Assembly (NCBI GenBank): GCA_030263275.1
Contig: SZOR01000028.1
Location: 1 to 40,246, forward strand
Length of the DNA: 40,246 nucleotides
From: DSNY01 sp016861185
GTDB lineage: Bacteria; Pseudomonadota; Gammaproteobacteria; Burkholderiales; Burkholderiaceae_F
Reading direction: 5' to 3'
The position numbers and the translations under genes are program-made. Each line of letters starts with the position of its first letter. The first letter of the stretch is position 1. Under the pieces are notes generated by a model. The model was not told where the DNA came from, ran no database searches, and was given only the letters and a program-made list of their open reading frames with translations. Below are positions 14,620 through 23,016 of this stretch, in pieces.

Positions 14620-15872
14620 TCGACGAGACGCACGATCCGGCGCTCGCGAGCTGGGTCGAGTCGGCCAACGATCCGGCGAGCGACTTTCCGATCCAGAACC
14701 TGCCGTTCGGCCGTTTTCGCACCGCACGCGATGCGCCGTGGCGCATCGGGATCGCGATCGGCGATCAGGTGCTCGACCTGCAAGCCGCGCAGCTGATCGA
14801 AACGCAGGACATGAACGCGCTGATGAGCGCCGGTCCCGAGCGGAGCCGCGCGATCCGGCTCGCCGCTTCGCGCGGCCTGCGGCGCGGAGCCGCGCAGCAA
14901 TCGCGGTTTGCCGCGGCGCTCTATCTGCAGTCGAAGGTCGAACTCGGACTGCCGTGTCTCATCGGCGACTACACCGATTTCTACGCCGGCATCCATCACG
15001 CCACGGCGGTGGGCAAGCTGATGCGCCCGGACAACCCGCTGCTGCCGAACTACAAGTGGGTGCCGATCGGCTATCACGGCCGCGCCTCTTCGATTGTTGC
15101 GAGCGGCACGCGCTTTCGTCGCCCGCACGGGCAGCTCAAGCCCGGCGATGCGCCGCAGCCTTGGCTGGCACCGACGCGCCGGCTGGACTACGAGCTGGAG
15201 CTCGGCATCTTCATCGGCACCGGCAATGCGCTCGGCGAAGCCGTGCCGATCGCCGCAGCCGAGTCGCACGTTTTCGGGCTCGTGCTGCTCAACGACTGGA
15301 GCGCGCGCGACGTGCAGGCTTGGGAGTATCAGCCGCTCGGGCCGTTCCTGGCGAAGAACTTCGCCACCACGATTTCGCCTTGGATCGTGACGCCGGAGGC
15401 GCTGGAGCCGTTTCGCGCGCCGTTCGAGCGGCCGGCGGGCGACCCGCCGCCGCTGCCGTACCTGGACTCGCCGGAGAACCGCGCGCGCGGCAAAATCGAC
15501 ATCGCGTTGGAGGTCTGGCTGCAAACGCCGAAGATGGCAGCGCCGCAGCGGCTGATGCGCTCCAACTTCCGCGACGCGTACTGGACGGTCGCGCAACTGG
15601 TGGCGCATCACACGGTGAACGGCTGCAACCTGCAGCCCGGAGACCTGTTCGGCTCGGGCACGATCTCGGGGCCGGCGCCGGATCAGGGCGGCTCGCTGCT
15701 GGAGCTGACCGCCGGCGGCAAACAGCCGCTGCGGCTTTCGAACGGCGAGACGCGCGCGTTCCTGGAGGACGGCGACACCGTGATCCTGCGCGCGCACTGC
15801 GCGCGGCAAGGTTTCCGCCGCATCGGCTTCGGCGATTGCGCGGGCACCGTGCTGCCGGCGCGGGAGGCGTAG
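14616..15872 (+). CDS. fahA: Fumarylacetoacetase
   Basis: This is the last enzyme of tyrosine breakdown; it splits fumarylacetoacetate into fumarate and acetoacetate. The protein has the N-terminal FAA domain (F-P-I-Q-N-L-P-F-G) and the catalytic domain with D-Y-T-D-F-Y, H-H-A-T, G-Y-H-G-R, E-L-E-L-G and the metal-binding D-W-S-A-R-D-V-Q-A-W-E. At 418 residues it is full length. ATG 14616 overlaps the VOC stop and matches the family start; the open frame to 14535 has no similarity. The presence of a fumarylacetoacetase implies that maleylacetoacetate isomerase and homogentisate dioxygenase exist elsewhere or are replaced. Confidence 0.96.
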   Translation: MIDETHDPALASWVESANDPASDFPIQNLPFGRFRTARDAPWRIGIAIGDQVLDLQAAQLIETQDMNALMSAGPERSRAIRLAASRGLRRGAAQQSRFAAALYLQSKVELGLPCLIGDYTDFYAGIHHATAVGKLMRPDNPLLPNYKWVPIGYHGRASSIVASGTRFRRPHGQLKPGDAPQPWLAPTRRLDYELELGIFIGTGNALGEAVPIAAAESHVFGLVLLNDWSARDVQAWEYQPLGPFLAKNFATTISPWIVTPEALEPFRAPFERPAGDPPPLPYLDSPENRARGKIDIALEVWLQTPKMAAPQRLMRSNFRDAYWTVAQLVAHHTVNGCNLQPGDLFGSGTISGPAPDQGGSLLELTAGGKQPLRLSNGETRAFLEDGDTVILRAHCARQGFRRIGFGDCAGTVLPAREA

Positions 15873-15883
15873 AGGCGACCGCC

Positions 15884-16774
15884 ATGATGCAATACCCCCA
15901 GGTCACGAAACACGGGCTGGCGGCGGGCGAAGCCGGACGGCCCGCAAGCCCCGACTGGACGATCGACCAGGGCTGGGAGAACTACACGCCCGCGGAGCAT
16001 GCGGTGTGGAAGCGGCTGTACGAGCGGCAGACGAAGCTGCTGCCGGGCCGCGCGTGCGACGAGTTCGTCGCCGGCATGCGCGCGCTGCCCATTACCGCGG
16101 ACGCGATCCCCGACTTCCGGCGGCTGTCCGACGTGCTGATGAAAGCGACCGGCTGGCAGGTGGTCGCCGTGCCGGGGCTCGTTCCCGACGAGGTGTTCTT
16201 CGAGCATCTGGCGAACCGGCGCTTTCCCGCCGGGCAGTTCATCCGCAAGCCCGAGCAGCTCGACTATCTGGAAGAGCCGGATGTCTTTCACGACGTGTTC
16301 GGCCACGTGCCGATGCTGATGAATCCGGTGATCGCCGATTACATCCAGGCGTACGCCTTCGGCGGGTTGCGCGCGCAGAGACTCGGCGTGCTCGCCAACC
16401 TGGCGCGCGTGTACTGGTACACGGTCGAGTTCGGCCTCGTCGAGCAGAGCGACGGCTTGCGCATCTACGGCTCCGGCATCGCCTCCTCCTCCGCCGAGAG
16501 CGTGTTCGCGATCGACGATCCGTCGCCGAACCGCATCCGCTTTGCTCTCGAGCGCGTGATGCGCACGCGCTACCGCATCGACGATTTCCAGGAAACCTAC
16601 TTCGTGATCCGCAACCTCGACGAACTGCTGGAGCTCGCGCGCATCGACTTCGGCCCGATCTACGAGCGCGTCGAAGGACAGCCGGAATTCGAGCCGGGCG
16701 ACGTGCTGCCGACCGACCAAGTGATCACGCGCGGCACAGGCGCCTATCACGCCGCGCGGCGCAAGGGGAGCTGA
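15884..16774 (+). CDS. phhA: Phenylalanine 4-monooxygenase
   Basis: This monomeric bacterial-type hydroxylase converts phenylalanine to tyrosine with O2 and a tetrahydropterin. The Fe(II) triad is H136, H141 (F-H-D-V-F-G-H-V-P) and E182 (Y-W-Y-T-V-E-F-G). The Y-G-S-G-I-A-S-S loop is present. At 296 residues it has no regulatory ACT domain, as expected for bacteria. Two ATGs (15884, 15887) are possible. It is followed after one base by an SDR gene. The usual partner phhB (pterin-4a-carbinolamine dehydratase) is absent, so cofactor recycling must be handled otherwise, possibly with help from the adjacent SDR. Confidence 0.96.
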   Translation: MMQYPQVTKHGLAAGEAGRPASPDWTIDQGWENYTPAEHAVWKRLYERQTKLLPGRACDEFVAGMRALPITADAIPDFRRLSDVLMKATGWQVVAVPGLVPDEVFFEHLANRRFPAGQFIRKPEQLDYLEEPDVFHDVFGHVPMLMNPVIADYIQAYAFGGLRAQRLGVLANLARVYWYTVEFGLVEQSDGLRIYGSGIASSSAESVFAIDDPSPNRIRFALERVMRTRYRIDDFQETYFVIRNLDELLELARIDFGPIYERVEGQPEFEPGDVLPTDQVITRGTGAYHAARRKGS

Positions 16775-16775
16775 G

Positions 16776-17480
16776 ATGGAGTTTGCGAATCGCACCGTCG
16801 TCATCACCGGCGCCGCCGGCAACCTCGGCCGTGCGGTCGCCGCCGCGTTCGCAAGCCGCGGCGCCGCGCTGGTGCTGCTCGATCGCAGCGAAGAAGCCCT
16901 GCGCAAGGCCTACGGCAGCGGCGACGAGCGGCGTTTGCTCGCCGCGGTCGATCTGCTCGACGCCGCGCAGGTCGAGGCAGCGGTGGCAAGCGCGCTCGCG
17001 CGCTTCAGCCGCATCGACGTGCTGTGCAACATCGCCGGCGGCTTTCGCATGGGCGAAGCGGTGCACGAGACGTCGGATGCGACCTGGAACTTCCTGATGG
17101 ATCTGAACGCGCGCACGCTGCTCAACGCCGCGCGCGCGGTCGTGCCGCAGATGCTCGCCGCCGGCGGCGGCAAGATCGTCAACGTCGGTGCCGCTTCCGC
17201 GCAGAAAGGCGTGGCGCAGATGGGCGCCTACGTCGCGTCCAAGAGCGCGGTGATCCGGCTGACCGAAACGATGGCCGCCGAACTGCGCGAGAAGAACATC
17301 AACGTCAACTGCGTGCTGCCGACGATCATCGACACGCCCGAGAACCGCGCGGCGATGCCGGACGCCGATCCCAAGCGCTGGGTCGCGCCGGAAGATCTGG
17401 CCAGCGTGATTCTCTTCCTCGCCTCCGACGCCGCGCGCGCGATTCACGGCGCGGCGGTGCCGGTAGCGGGGCTGAGCTGA
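16776..17480 (+). CDS. SDR-family oxidoreductase, possible quinonoid dihydropteridine reductase
   Basis: A short-chain dehydrogenase of 234 residues with a Rossmann motif (T-G-A-A-G-N-L-G, 11-18) and the Y152-x-x-x-K156 active site. Automatic annotation would probably call it a generic SDR. Two blocks recall eukaryotic dihydropteridine reductase, itself an SDR: I-A-G-G-F near 87-90, and D186-T-P-E-N-R-x-x-M-P-x-A-D198 after a V-L-P. It begins one base after phhA, whose oxidised pterin product is exactly the substrate of such an enzyme. I therefore favour reduction of quinonoid dihydrobiopterin as its role. This is inference from position and remembered sequence; a plain 3-hydroxyacyl or alcohol SDR remains possible. 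Confidence 0.85.
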   Translation: MEFANRTVVITGAAGNLGRAVAAAFASRGAALVLLDRSEEALRKAYGSGDERRLLAAVDLLDAAQVEAAVASALARFSRIDVLCNIAGGFRMGEAVHETSDATWNFLMDLNARTLLNAARAVVPQMLAAGGGKIVNVGAASAQKGVAQMGAYVASKSAVIRLTETMAAELREKNINVNCVLPTIIDTPENRAAMPDADPKRWVAPEDLASVILFLASDAARAIHGAAVPVAGLS

Positions 17481-17660
17481 TCCTCGTCGACCTTTTCTCT
17501 CCCTCCGACATCGGTCGGAAGGTGGTCGGAAGACAAGGAGACGGACGCCACTTGCGTTGACGATGCGACGCAGGCTGGGTAACTTGATCCAAGCTGCCGT
17601 TGGACACTCAATGAAGAGCGGGACGTCAAAATCCCTGGGCGTTTAGCGAGGAGACCGTCA

Positions 17661-17972
17661 ATGCAAAAGCTTGTTTGTCTGTCGATTGCTGTTGGGCTCA
17701 CGGCCTCGGCAGGATCCGCCTTTGCAGATGCCGAGATGGTCAAGAAGCACAACTGCGTCGCTTGCCACGCCAACGAGAGAAAGGTGCTGGGCCCGTCTTT
17801 CAAAGAGATCGCCGCCAAGTACTCGGGGGACGGCAGTGCCGCCGAAAAACTGGCCAGGAAAATCAAGGACGGTGGCGCCGGTGTCTGGGGCCAGATGCCG
17901 ATGCCCCCGCATCCTCAACTGTCCGACAGCGATGCCTTCGCACTGGCCAGGTACGTCTTGACGATCAAGTAG
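17661..17972 (+). CDS. Small class I cytochrome c (c-551/c-552 type), periplasmic
   Basis: A 103-residue precursor with a signal peptide ending near A-F-A-D (about residue 22) and a mature monoheme cytochrome of about 80 residues. Heme binding is C32-V-A-C-H36, and the distal methionine is probably M81 in P-M-P-P. The V-W-G-x-M-P-M-P-P-H-P loop is typical of cytochrome c-551, an electron shuttle. ATG 17661 follows gcgaggag. It converges on the PQQ-type sugar dehydrogenase, for which it would be a natural electron acceptor. Codon third positions are visibly less GC-biased than in the flanking genes, as in the dehydrogenase, so the pair may have arrived together. Confidence 0.92.
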   Translation: MQKLVCLSIAVGLTASAGSAFADAEMVKKHNCVACHANERKVLGPSFKEIAAKYSGDGSAAEKLARKIKDGGAGVWGQMPMPPHPQLSDSDAFALARYVLTIK

Positions 17973-17988
17973 TCGGGCGGAAGCTCAA

Positions 17989-18015
17989 GGCCGCACTGCC
18001 GTTGGCAGTGCGGCC
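17989..18015. terminator. Bidirectional hairpin between convergent cytochrome c and sugar dehydrogenase genes
   Basis: ggccgcactgcc (17989-18000) pairs perfectly with ggcagtgcggcc (18004-18015) around gtt. It sits between two convergent stop codons, where a shared terminator is expected. The T-runs are short. Confidence 0.7.
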
Positions 18016-18026
18016 AAGTCGGAGAC

Positions 18027-19289
18027 TTACTTGGGGCTCAGCCGGTAGATTTCACCCTGATCGGTGCCTACGTACAGGTCACCATCCGGGCCTTGAACAA
18101 CGGACCGGAAGCGACCGGCAGGCATGGGCAGCGAAACCGTGGCTCTCTTGGCCGACAGGCCGTCGGCCGCGATATCAAGCACGTCCAGCCGGTTCCCAAC
18201 CGGCGTTCCGTGGATTCCGATCCCCATGAAGCCGACGACCATGCGGCCGTCCCACGCCTTCCATTTCCCGCCCCTCAGAAAGTCGCATGAGGACATGCCC
18301 TGGGACAGCCCGTCATTGTTCCAGGCCGGCTTCATCGCGTCCGGATAGGTCTTCAGGTCGGTCATCGGCATGAACGCGGCCCTCTGCTTCGGATCCATCG
18401 CGCCCATTTGATTCGGCATGTAGCCGCAGTAGTTATCGGGACAATCGCCGCGGCCTGCCCTCTTCGAGCGCGGATCCCACCCGGCGTTGCCACCTGCTTT
18501 CAGGGCCGTCACTTCATCCGAATGCCAGGGCCCGTTTTCAGCCGTGAACGGTTGCTTGGTGCGAGGGTGGAAGCAAATACCCTGCGGGTTGCGATGACCG
18601 TAGGTGAAGATTCGCGCATCGAAGCCTTTGGGAGCGTTGTTACCCGATGCAGCTTTGCCGTCCCGGTCGATTCGCAACACCTTGCCGCCGATGATGGTCG
18701 GGCTTTGAGGCACCTCGCCGTTGTGAGTATCGCCTGTGGTCACATAGAGAAAACCGTCAGGACCGAACCGAAGACGCCCTCCGTTGTGCGCGCCAGCGTC
18801 ACCAAACGGGTGGTTGCTGGGACTCTGCTTGTAGGCGATGTCCGTCACGATATCCGTGCGATTGGACACTTTGGTGAAATCGGCGTTGACGGTCAGCCGG
18901 ATCACACGGTTCTTGTGGGGTGTGGTCAGGTTTGACGCCGAGTAAACGTAAATGAAACGGTTCTTGTCGAAGTTGGGATCGACCGCTACGCCGTTCATAC
19001 CCGCTTGACCACTGCAGAAGAGATCGTTCGCAGTGTCGGCATAGCCCTTGGAGTCTTTCATTCCGAGCAGGGCGTTGACGGTGCCCGAGGGCAACCTCAC
19101 CGATAAGCCTCGACACTTTTCGGTGAAGAACATCGTCCCGTCCGGCAAGAAGGCCATGTCCCAGATCAGCTCTCGCCCGGACATCACGGTAGAGCTTGTC
19201 AGGGTGGGAGCATCCTGAGCAACAGCCGAACCCGAGGCAGCAACGGCTAGGACGGCAGACGGCAACAGTTTCCACAGACGTCGGCTCAT
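18027..19289 (-). CDS. PQQ-dependent aldose/sugar dehydrogenase, exported
   Basis: A six-bladed beta-propeller oxidoreductase of the soluble glucose/aldose sugar dehydrogenase family (YliI/Asd-like), which uses PQQ to oxidise sugars or related alcohols in the periplasm. Landmarks are the early W-D-M-A-F-L-P-D-G, D-A-G-A-H-N-G-G-R-L with the probable catalytic histidine, L-Y-V-T-T-G-D, and Y-G-H-R-N-P-Q-G with the PQQ-contacting arginine. The signal peptide is residues 1-25. ATG 19289 has aaggag 7 bases ahead; the open frame extending to 19814 would overlap serC and has no similarity. No PQQ biosynthesis genes lie in the window. Base composition is less GC-rich than in the neighbours, suggesting transfer with the cytochrome c. 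The substrate is unknown. Confidence 0.9.
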   Translation of the reverse strand: MSRRLWKLLPSAVLAVAASGSAVAQDAPTLTSSTVMSGRELIWDMAFLPDGTMFFTEKCRGLSVRLPSGTVNALLGMKDSKGYADTANDLFCSGQAGMNGVAVDPNFDKNRFIYVYSASNLTTPHKNRVIRLTVNADFTKVSNRTDIVTDIAYKQSPSNHPFGDAGAHNGGRLRFGPDGFLYVTTGDTHNGEVPQSPTIIGGKVLRIDRDGKAASGNNAPKGFDARIFTYGHRNPQGICFHPRTKQPFTAENGPWHSDEVTALKAGGNAGWDPRSKRAGRGDCPDNYCGYMPNQMGAMDPKQRAAFMPMTDLKTYPDAMKPAWNNDGLSQGMSSCDFLRGGKWKAWDGRMVVGFMGIGIHGTPVGNRLDVLDIAADGLSAKRATVSLPMPAGRFRSVVQGPDGDLYVGTDQGEIYRLSPK

Positions 19290-19694
19290 ACGCGTCTCCT
19301 TCATAGGTTCAAGTTTTTCGGATCTTCTTGCAGCGCTCGCCGACGAGATCCGAGCGCAGTTTTTGATGATGAGCATGTCGATCTCAAAGGCAAGAAGCAC
19401 CGCAACAGACGAGCGGGCGCCCCGGACGAAACCGCATCCGATCCCGCTTTCACGTGAGGCCAGCCTTGGCCGACTCGGACACGAAAGCGAGGAAGAGTGA
19501 GCCGCGGTCGGCGAGCAACACGCCTCGCTGTACTGCAAGGCGCCATTCGGGTGAGCCGTCAGATCGCGCGGCGGGTCGCGCCAGCCCGGCGTCATGGTGG
19601 GCGCCGCCGCGCTTCCTCGCGCTTGGCTCGGAGTGAAGGGTCGATAGGCTAAAGTGCGCGGCGGTTCGCGATTCGCACTCCCGGAGAACAGCCC
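19290..19694. other. Gene-free gap between the sugar dehydrogenase and serC
   Basis: I see no credible gene in these 405 bases. The first part, next to the dehydrogenase, is AT-richer (for example caagtttttcgg at about 19311). The part beyond about 19440 returns to ordinary GC-rich DNA, so a compositional boundary may lie here. A weak TAAAGT (19650-19655), 40 bases before serC, could be a -10 element, but no well-spaced -35 accompanies it. Promoters for both divergent genes must lie here. Confidence 0.5.
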
Positions 19695-20774
19695 ATGACG
19701 GTCTACAACTTCAGCGCCGGACCCGCGGTGCTGCCGAAGGAAGTCCTGCAACGCGCCGCCGCCGAGATGCTCGACTGGCACGGCAGCGGCATGTCGGTGA
19801 TGGAGATGAGCCATCGCGGACCGGAGTTCATCTCGATCGCGGAGAAGGCCGAAGCCGACCTGCGCACGCTGCTTGCGATCCCCGCCGACTACGAGGTGCT
19901 GTTCCTACAAGGCGGCGCGATCGGCGAGAACGCGATCGTGCCGATGAACCTGCTGGCCGATAAAAAGGTGATCGACTTCGTCAACACCGGCGAGTGGTCG
20001 AAGAAGTCGATCAAGGAGGCGAAGAAGTACGCGCAGGTGAACGTCGCCGCCTCCAGCGAAGACAAGAACTTCACCTACGTACCGGCGCGCGAGACTTGGA
20101 AGCTGACGAAGGACGCCGCCTATGTGCACGTGTGCACGAACGAGACGATCGGCGGCGTCGAATACCACTTCACGCCCGACGTGGGCAGCGTGCCGTTGGT
20201 GGCCGACATGTCTTCGCACATCCTGTCGCGGCCGATCGACGTGTCGAAATACGGCGTCATCTACGGCGGCGCGCAGAAGAACGTCGGACCGGCGGGACTC
20301 ACGCTTGTCATCGTGCGCAAGGAACTGCTCGACCGGGCGCTGCCGATCACGCCGTCGGCGTTTCACTGGAAGGAGCAGGCCGAAGCCGACTCGATGCTGA
20401 ATACGCCGCCCACTTACGCCATTTACATCGCGGGGCTGGTGTTCGAATGGCTGCTCGCGCAAGGCGGCCTGCCCGCGATGGAGAAGAAGAACATCGCGAA
20501 GGCGAAGCTGCTGTATGACTACCTCGACTCGACCTCCTTCTACTCCAATCCGGTGCGCAAGGGAGACCGCTCGCGCATGAACGTGCCGTTCAAGCTGCGC
20601 GACGAGAAGCTCGACGGCGAGTTCCTGAAAGGCGCGCAGGCGCGCGGACTGCTGCAACTCAAGGGCCACCGCTCGGTCGGCGGCATGCGCGCCTCGATCT
20701 ACAACGCGATGCCGATCGAAGGCGTGCAGGCGCTCGTGGACTACATGCGCGAGTTCGAGCGCCGCTACGGGTGA
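19695..20774 (+). CDS. serC: Phosphoserine aminotransferase
   Basis: This PLP enzyme transaminates 3-phosphohydroxypyruvate with glutamate to phosphoserine, the second step of serine synthesis; the family can also act in pyridoxine synthesis. The start M-T-V-Y-N-F-S-A-G-P-A-V-L-P is diagnostic. The PLP lysine is K195 in G-G-A-Q-K-N-V-G-P-A-G. The C-terminal G-H-R-S-V-G-G-M-R-A-S-I-Y-N-A substrate-binding block is intact, and the length of 359 residues is normal. ggag precedes ATG 19695. serA follows after 9 bases, so the first two steps of the pathway are co-transcribed in reverse order; serB is not in the window. Confidence 0.96.
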   Translation: MTVYNFSAGPAVLPKEVLQRAAAEMLDWHGSGMSVMEMSHRGPEFISIAEKAEADLRTLLAIPADYEVLFLQGGAIGENAIVPMNLLADKKVIDFVNTGEWSKKSIKEAKKYAQVNVAASSEDKNFTYVPARETWKLTKDAAYVHVCTNETIGGVEYHFTPDVGSVPLVADMSSHILSRPIDVSKYGVIYGGAQKNVGPAGLTLVIVRKELLDRALPITPSAFHWKEQAEADSMLNTPPTYAIYIAGLVFEWLLAQGGLPAMEKKNIAKAKLLYDYLDSTSFYSNPVRKGDRSRMNVPFKLRDEKLDGEFLKGAQARGLLQLKGHRSVGGMRASIYNAMPIEGVQALVDYMREFERRYG

Positions 20775-20783
20775 CGCCGCATC

Positions 20784-21968
20784 ATGGTCAAGTATCAGAT
20801 CCTCACGCTGAACAACATCTCCAGCCACGGGCTGGCGCGCTTGCCGCACGACCGCTACGCGATCTCCAAGCATGCCGAGCATCCGGACGCGATCCTGGTG
20901 CGTTCCGCCGATCTGCATTCGATGGAGATCCCGGCCAGCGTGAAGGCGATCGGCCGCGCGGGTGCGGGAACGAACAACATCCCGGTGGCGGACATGTCGC
21001 GGCGGGGCGTGCCGGTGTTCAACGCACCGGGCGCGAACGCGAACGCGGTGAAGGAACTGGTCCTTGCGGCGCTGCTGATCGGCGCCCGCAATCTCGTGCC
21101 GGCGCTGCGTTTCGTCGCCGAGTTGCCGCCGGAAGCGAAGAACTTCGAAGCGCGCGTGGAGGAAGGCAAGAAGCAGTTCGCCGGCATCGAGCTGCCGCAT
21201 CGAACGCTCGGCGTGGTGGGGCTCGGTGCGATCGGCGGGCTGGTGGCGGAGACAGCGCTGAAGCTCGGCATGAAGGTGGTGGGCTTCGATCCGGAGATCA
21301 CGGTCGACGCCGCCTGGCGGCTGCACTCGGGCGTGCGCAAGGCGAACTCGATCGAGGAACTGCTGAAACACTCGGACTTCGTCACGCTGCACGTGCCGCT
21401 GGTACCGGCGACGCGCCATCTGATCGACGCCAGGCGGCTGGCAGTGATGAAACCGGGCGCGGTGCTGCTGAACTTCGCGCGCGACGCGATCGTCGACGAA
21501 GAAGCGGTCGCGCACGCGCTGCGCGCGGGGAAGCTGAAGGCTTACCTGTGCGACTTTCCGTCGCCGCTGCTGGCGAACGTGCCGAACGCGATCGCGCTGC
21601 CGCACCTCGGCGCATCCACGGCCGAGGCGGAGGAGAACTGCGCGGTGATGGTGGTCGAGCAGGTGCGCGATTTCCTGGAGAACGGCAACATCGTCAACGC
21701 GGTGAACTTCCCGAACGTCGAGATGGCGCGCGAGTCTCAATGGCGCGTCGGCGTGGCCAACGCCAACGTGCCGAACATGCTCGGCCAGATCTCCACCGCG
21801 ATGGCCAAGGCGGGACTGAACATCCACAACATGCTCAACAAGAGCCGCGGCGAAATGGCGTACACGCTGGTCGACGTCGACAGTCCGGTCGAGCAGAGCG
21901 TGATCGACGCGATCGCCGCGATCGACGGCGTGTTGTCGGTGCGCTCGATCCCCGCGCAACCGGAGTAA
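20784..21968 (+). CDS. serA: D-3-phosphoglycerate dehydrogenase
   Basis: This enzyme oxidises 3-phosphoglycerate with NAD to 3-phosphohydroxypyruvate, the entry to serine synthesis. The 394 residues comprise a substrate domain, a Rossmann domain (G-V-V-G-L-G-A-I-G-G, 143-152) and a C-terminal ACT domain (about 320-392), which in the family senses serine. Catalytic R233 (N-F-A-R) and H274 (P-H-L-G-A-S-T) are visible. The acidic residue usually found in the D-F/V-x-x-E-P stretch is not evident in D-F-P-S-P-L-L (257-263). I believe this is usual for the short Burkholderiales type rather than a defect. It is in an operon with serC and the downstream MDR gene. Confidence 0.94.
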   Translation: MVKYQILTLNNISSHGLARLPHDRYAISKHAEHPDAILVRSADLHSMEIPASVKAIGRAGAGTNNIPVADMSRRGVPVFNAPGANANAVKELVLAALLIGARNLVPALRFVAELPPEAKNFEARVEEGKKQFAGIELPHRTLGVVGLGAIGGLVAETALKLGMKVVGFDPEITVDAAWRLHSGVRKANSIEELLKHSDFVTLHVPLVPATRHLIDARRLAVMKPGAVLLNFARDAIVDEEAVAHALRAGKLKAYLCDFPSPLLANVPNAIALPHLGASTAEAEENCAVMVVEQVRDFLENGNIVNAVNFPNVEMARESQWRVGVANANVPNMLGQISTAMAKAGLNIHNMLNKSRGEMAYTLVDVDSPVEQSVIDAIAAIDGVLSVRSIPAQPE

Positions 21969-21972
21969 GACG

Positions 21973-22992
21973 ATGCGCGTGTTCCAGATCCAGGACGACT
22001 GGGGCTTCGATCATCTGCAACTGGCCACGCGCCCCGACCCGAAACCCGGGCCGGGCCAGGTGCTGCTGAAGATGAAGGCGGCGTCGCTCAACTATCGCGA
22101 CCTCGTCGTGCCCAACCGCGGCTACGGTTCGTTCACCGGCAACCTGCCGCTGATTCCGATTTCCGACGGCGTGGGCGAAGTGGTCGAGGTGGGCGCGGGC
22201 GTGGCGCGCGTGAAGGTCGGCGATCGCGTCTGCCCGTGTTTTCATCAAGGCTGGATCGCCGGCGAGCCGGATCTCGAGCGGATGACGCAAACGCTCGGCG
22301 GGCCGATCGACGGCGCGATGGCCGATTACATGTGCCTGTCCGAGCAGGGCGTGGTCAAGGCGCCGGCGCATCTATCGGATGAAGAGGCGGCCACGCTGCC
22401 CTGCGCGGCGCTCACCGCCTGGAGCGCGCTCGTCACGTACGAAAACCTTCGCCCCGGCTCGCGCGTGCTGGTGCAAGGCACCGGCGGTGTGGCGTTGTTC
22501 GCACTGCAGTTCGCGAAGCTGATCGGCGCGCACGTGACGGTGATTTCTTCCAGCGACGAGAAGCTCGCGCGCGCGAAACAGCTCGGCGCGGACGCCGGTA
22601 TCAATTACACCACGACGCCCGAGTGGTCGAAACCGGCGCGCGAGCTGACCGGCGGCCGCGGCTTCGATCACATCGTCGAGCTGGGCGGCGAAAAGACGCT
22701 GCCGCAGTCGCTGCGCGCGATCCGGCCCGGCGGCACGATTTCGATGATCGGCGTGCTGTCGGGCTCGGCATTGTCCGCGCCGCTCGGGCTCGTCGTCACG
22801 CGGCAGGTGCGGCTGCAAGGCATCACCGTCGGCCACCGCGACGGCTTCGAAGCGATGATGCGCGCGATCGAGCAGCACCGCGTGCGCCCCGTGATCGACC
22901 GCGCCTTCGCGTTCGAGCAGCTCAAAGAAGCGCTCGCGTATCTGAAAAGCGGCGCGCACTTCGGCAAGATCTGCATCCGGCACGGCGCCTGA
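21973..22992 (+). CDS. MDR-family zinc-independent alcohol dehydrogenase/quinone reductase-like protein
   Basis: A medium-chain dehydrogenase/reductase of 339 residues. It has the GroES-like N-terminal domain (A-A-S-L-N-Y-R-D) and a nucleotide domain with V-L-V-Q-G-T-G-G-V-A-L-F. The I-S-S-S-D-E-K segment after the second strand suggests NADP preference. The cysteine and histidine set of zinc alcohol dehydrogenases is not present in the usual places, so it is likely a reductase of enones or quinones. It begins 4 bases after serA and is probably co-transcribed, although no link to serine synthesis is apparent. The substrate cannot be inferred. Confidence 0.85.
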   Translation: MRVFQIQDDWGFDHLQLATRPDPKPGPGQVLLKMKAASLNYRDLVVPNRGYGSFTGNLPLIPISDGVGEVVEVGAGVARVKVGDRVCPCFHQGWIAGEPDLERMTQTLGGPIDGAMADYMCLSEQGVVKAPAHLSDEEAATLPCAALTAWSALVTYENLRPGSRVLVQGTGGVALFALQFAKLIGAHVTVISSSDEKLARAKQLGADAGINYTTTPEWSKPARELTGGRGFDHIVELGGEKTLPQSLRAIRPGGTISMIGVLSGSALSAPLGLVVTRQVRLQGITVGHRDGFEAMMRAIEQHRVRPVIDRAFAFEQLKEALAYLKSGAHFGKICIRHGA

Positions 22993-23016
22993 GATTCCTT
23001 CGTCGCGCGCCGAACG

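Noticed and set aside
17504..17519. TCCGAC-ATCG-GTCGGA hairpin after the SDR gene as an operon terminator
   Set aside because: The 6-bp stem has no T-run after it; too weak to call.
17557..17585. TTGACG with a 17-base spacer to TAACTT as a promoter for the cytochrome c gene
   Set aside because: The -10 half matches only 3 of 6 positions, so it is not called as a feature.
20784..21968. Loss of the catalytic acid in SerA (D-F-P-S-P-L-L)
   Set aside because: As far as I recall the short Burkholderiales SerA group shows the same stretch, so it is probably a family trait rather than a defect.
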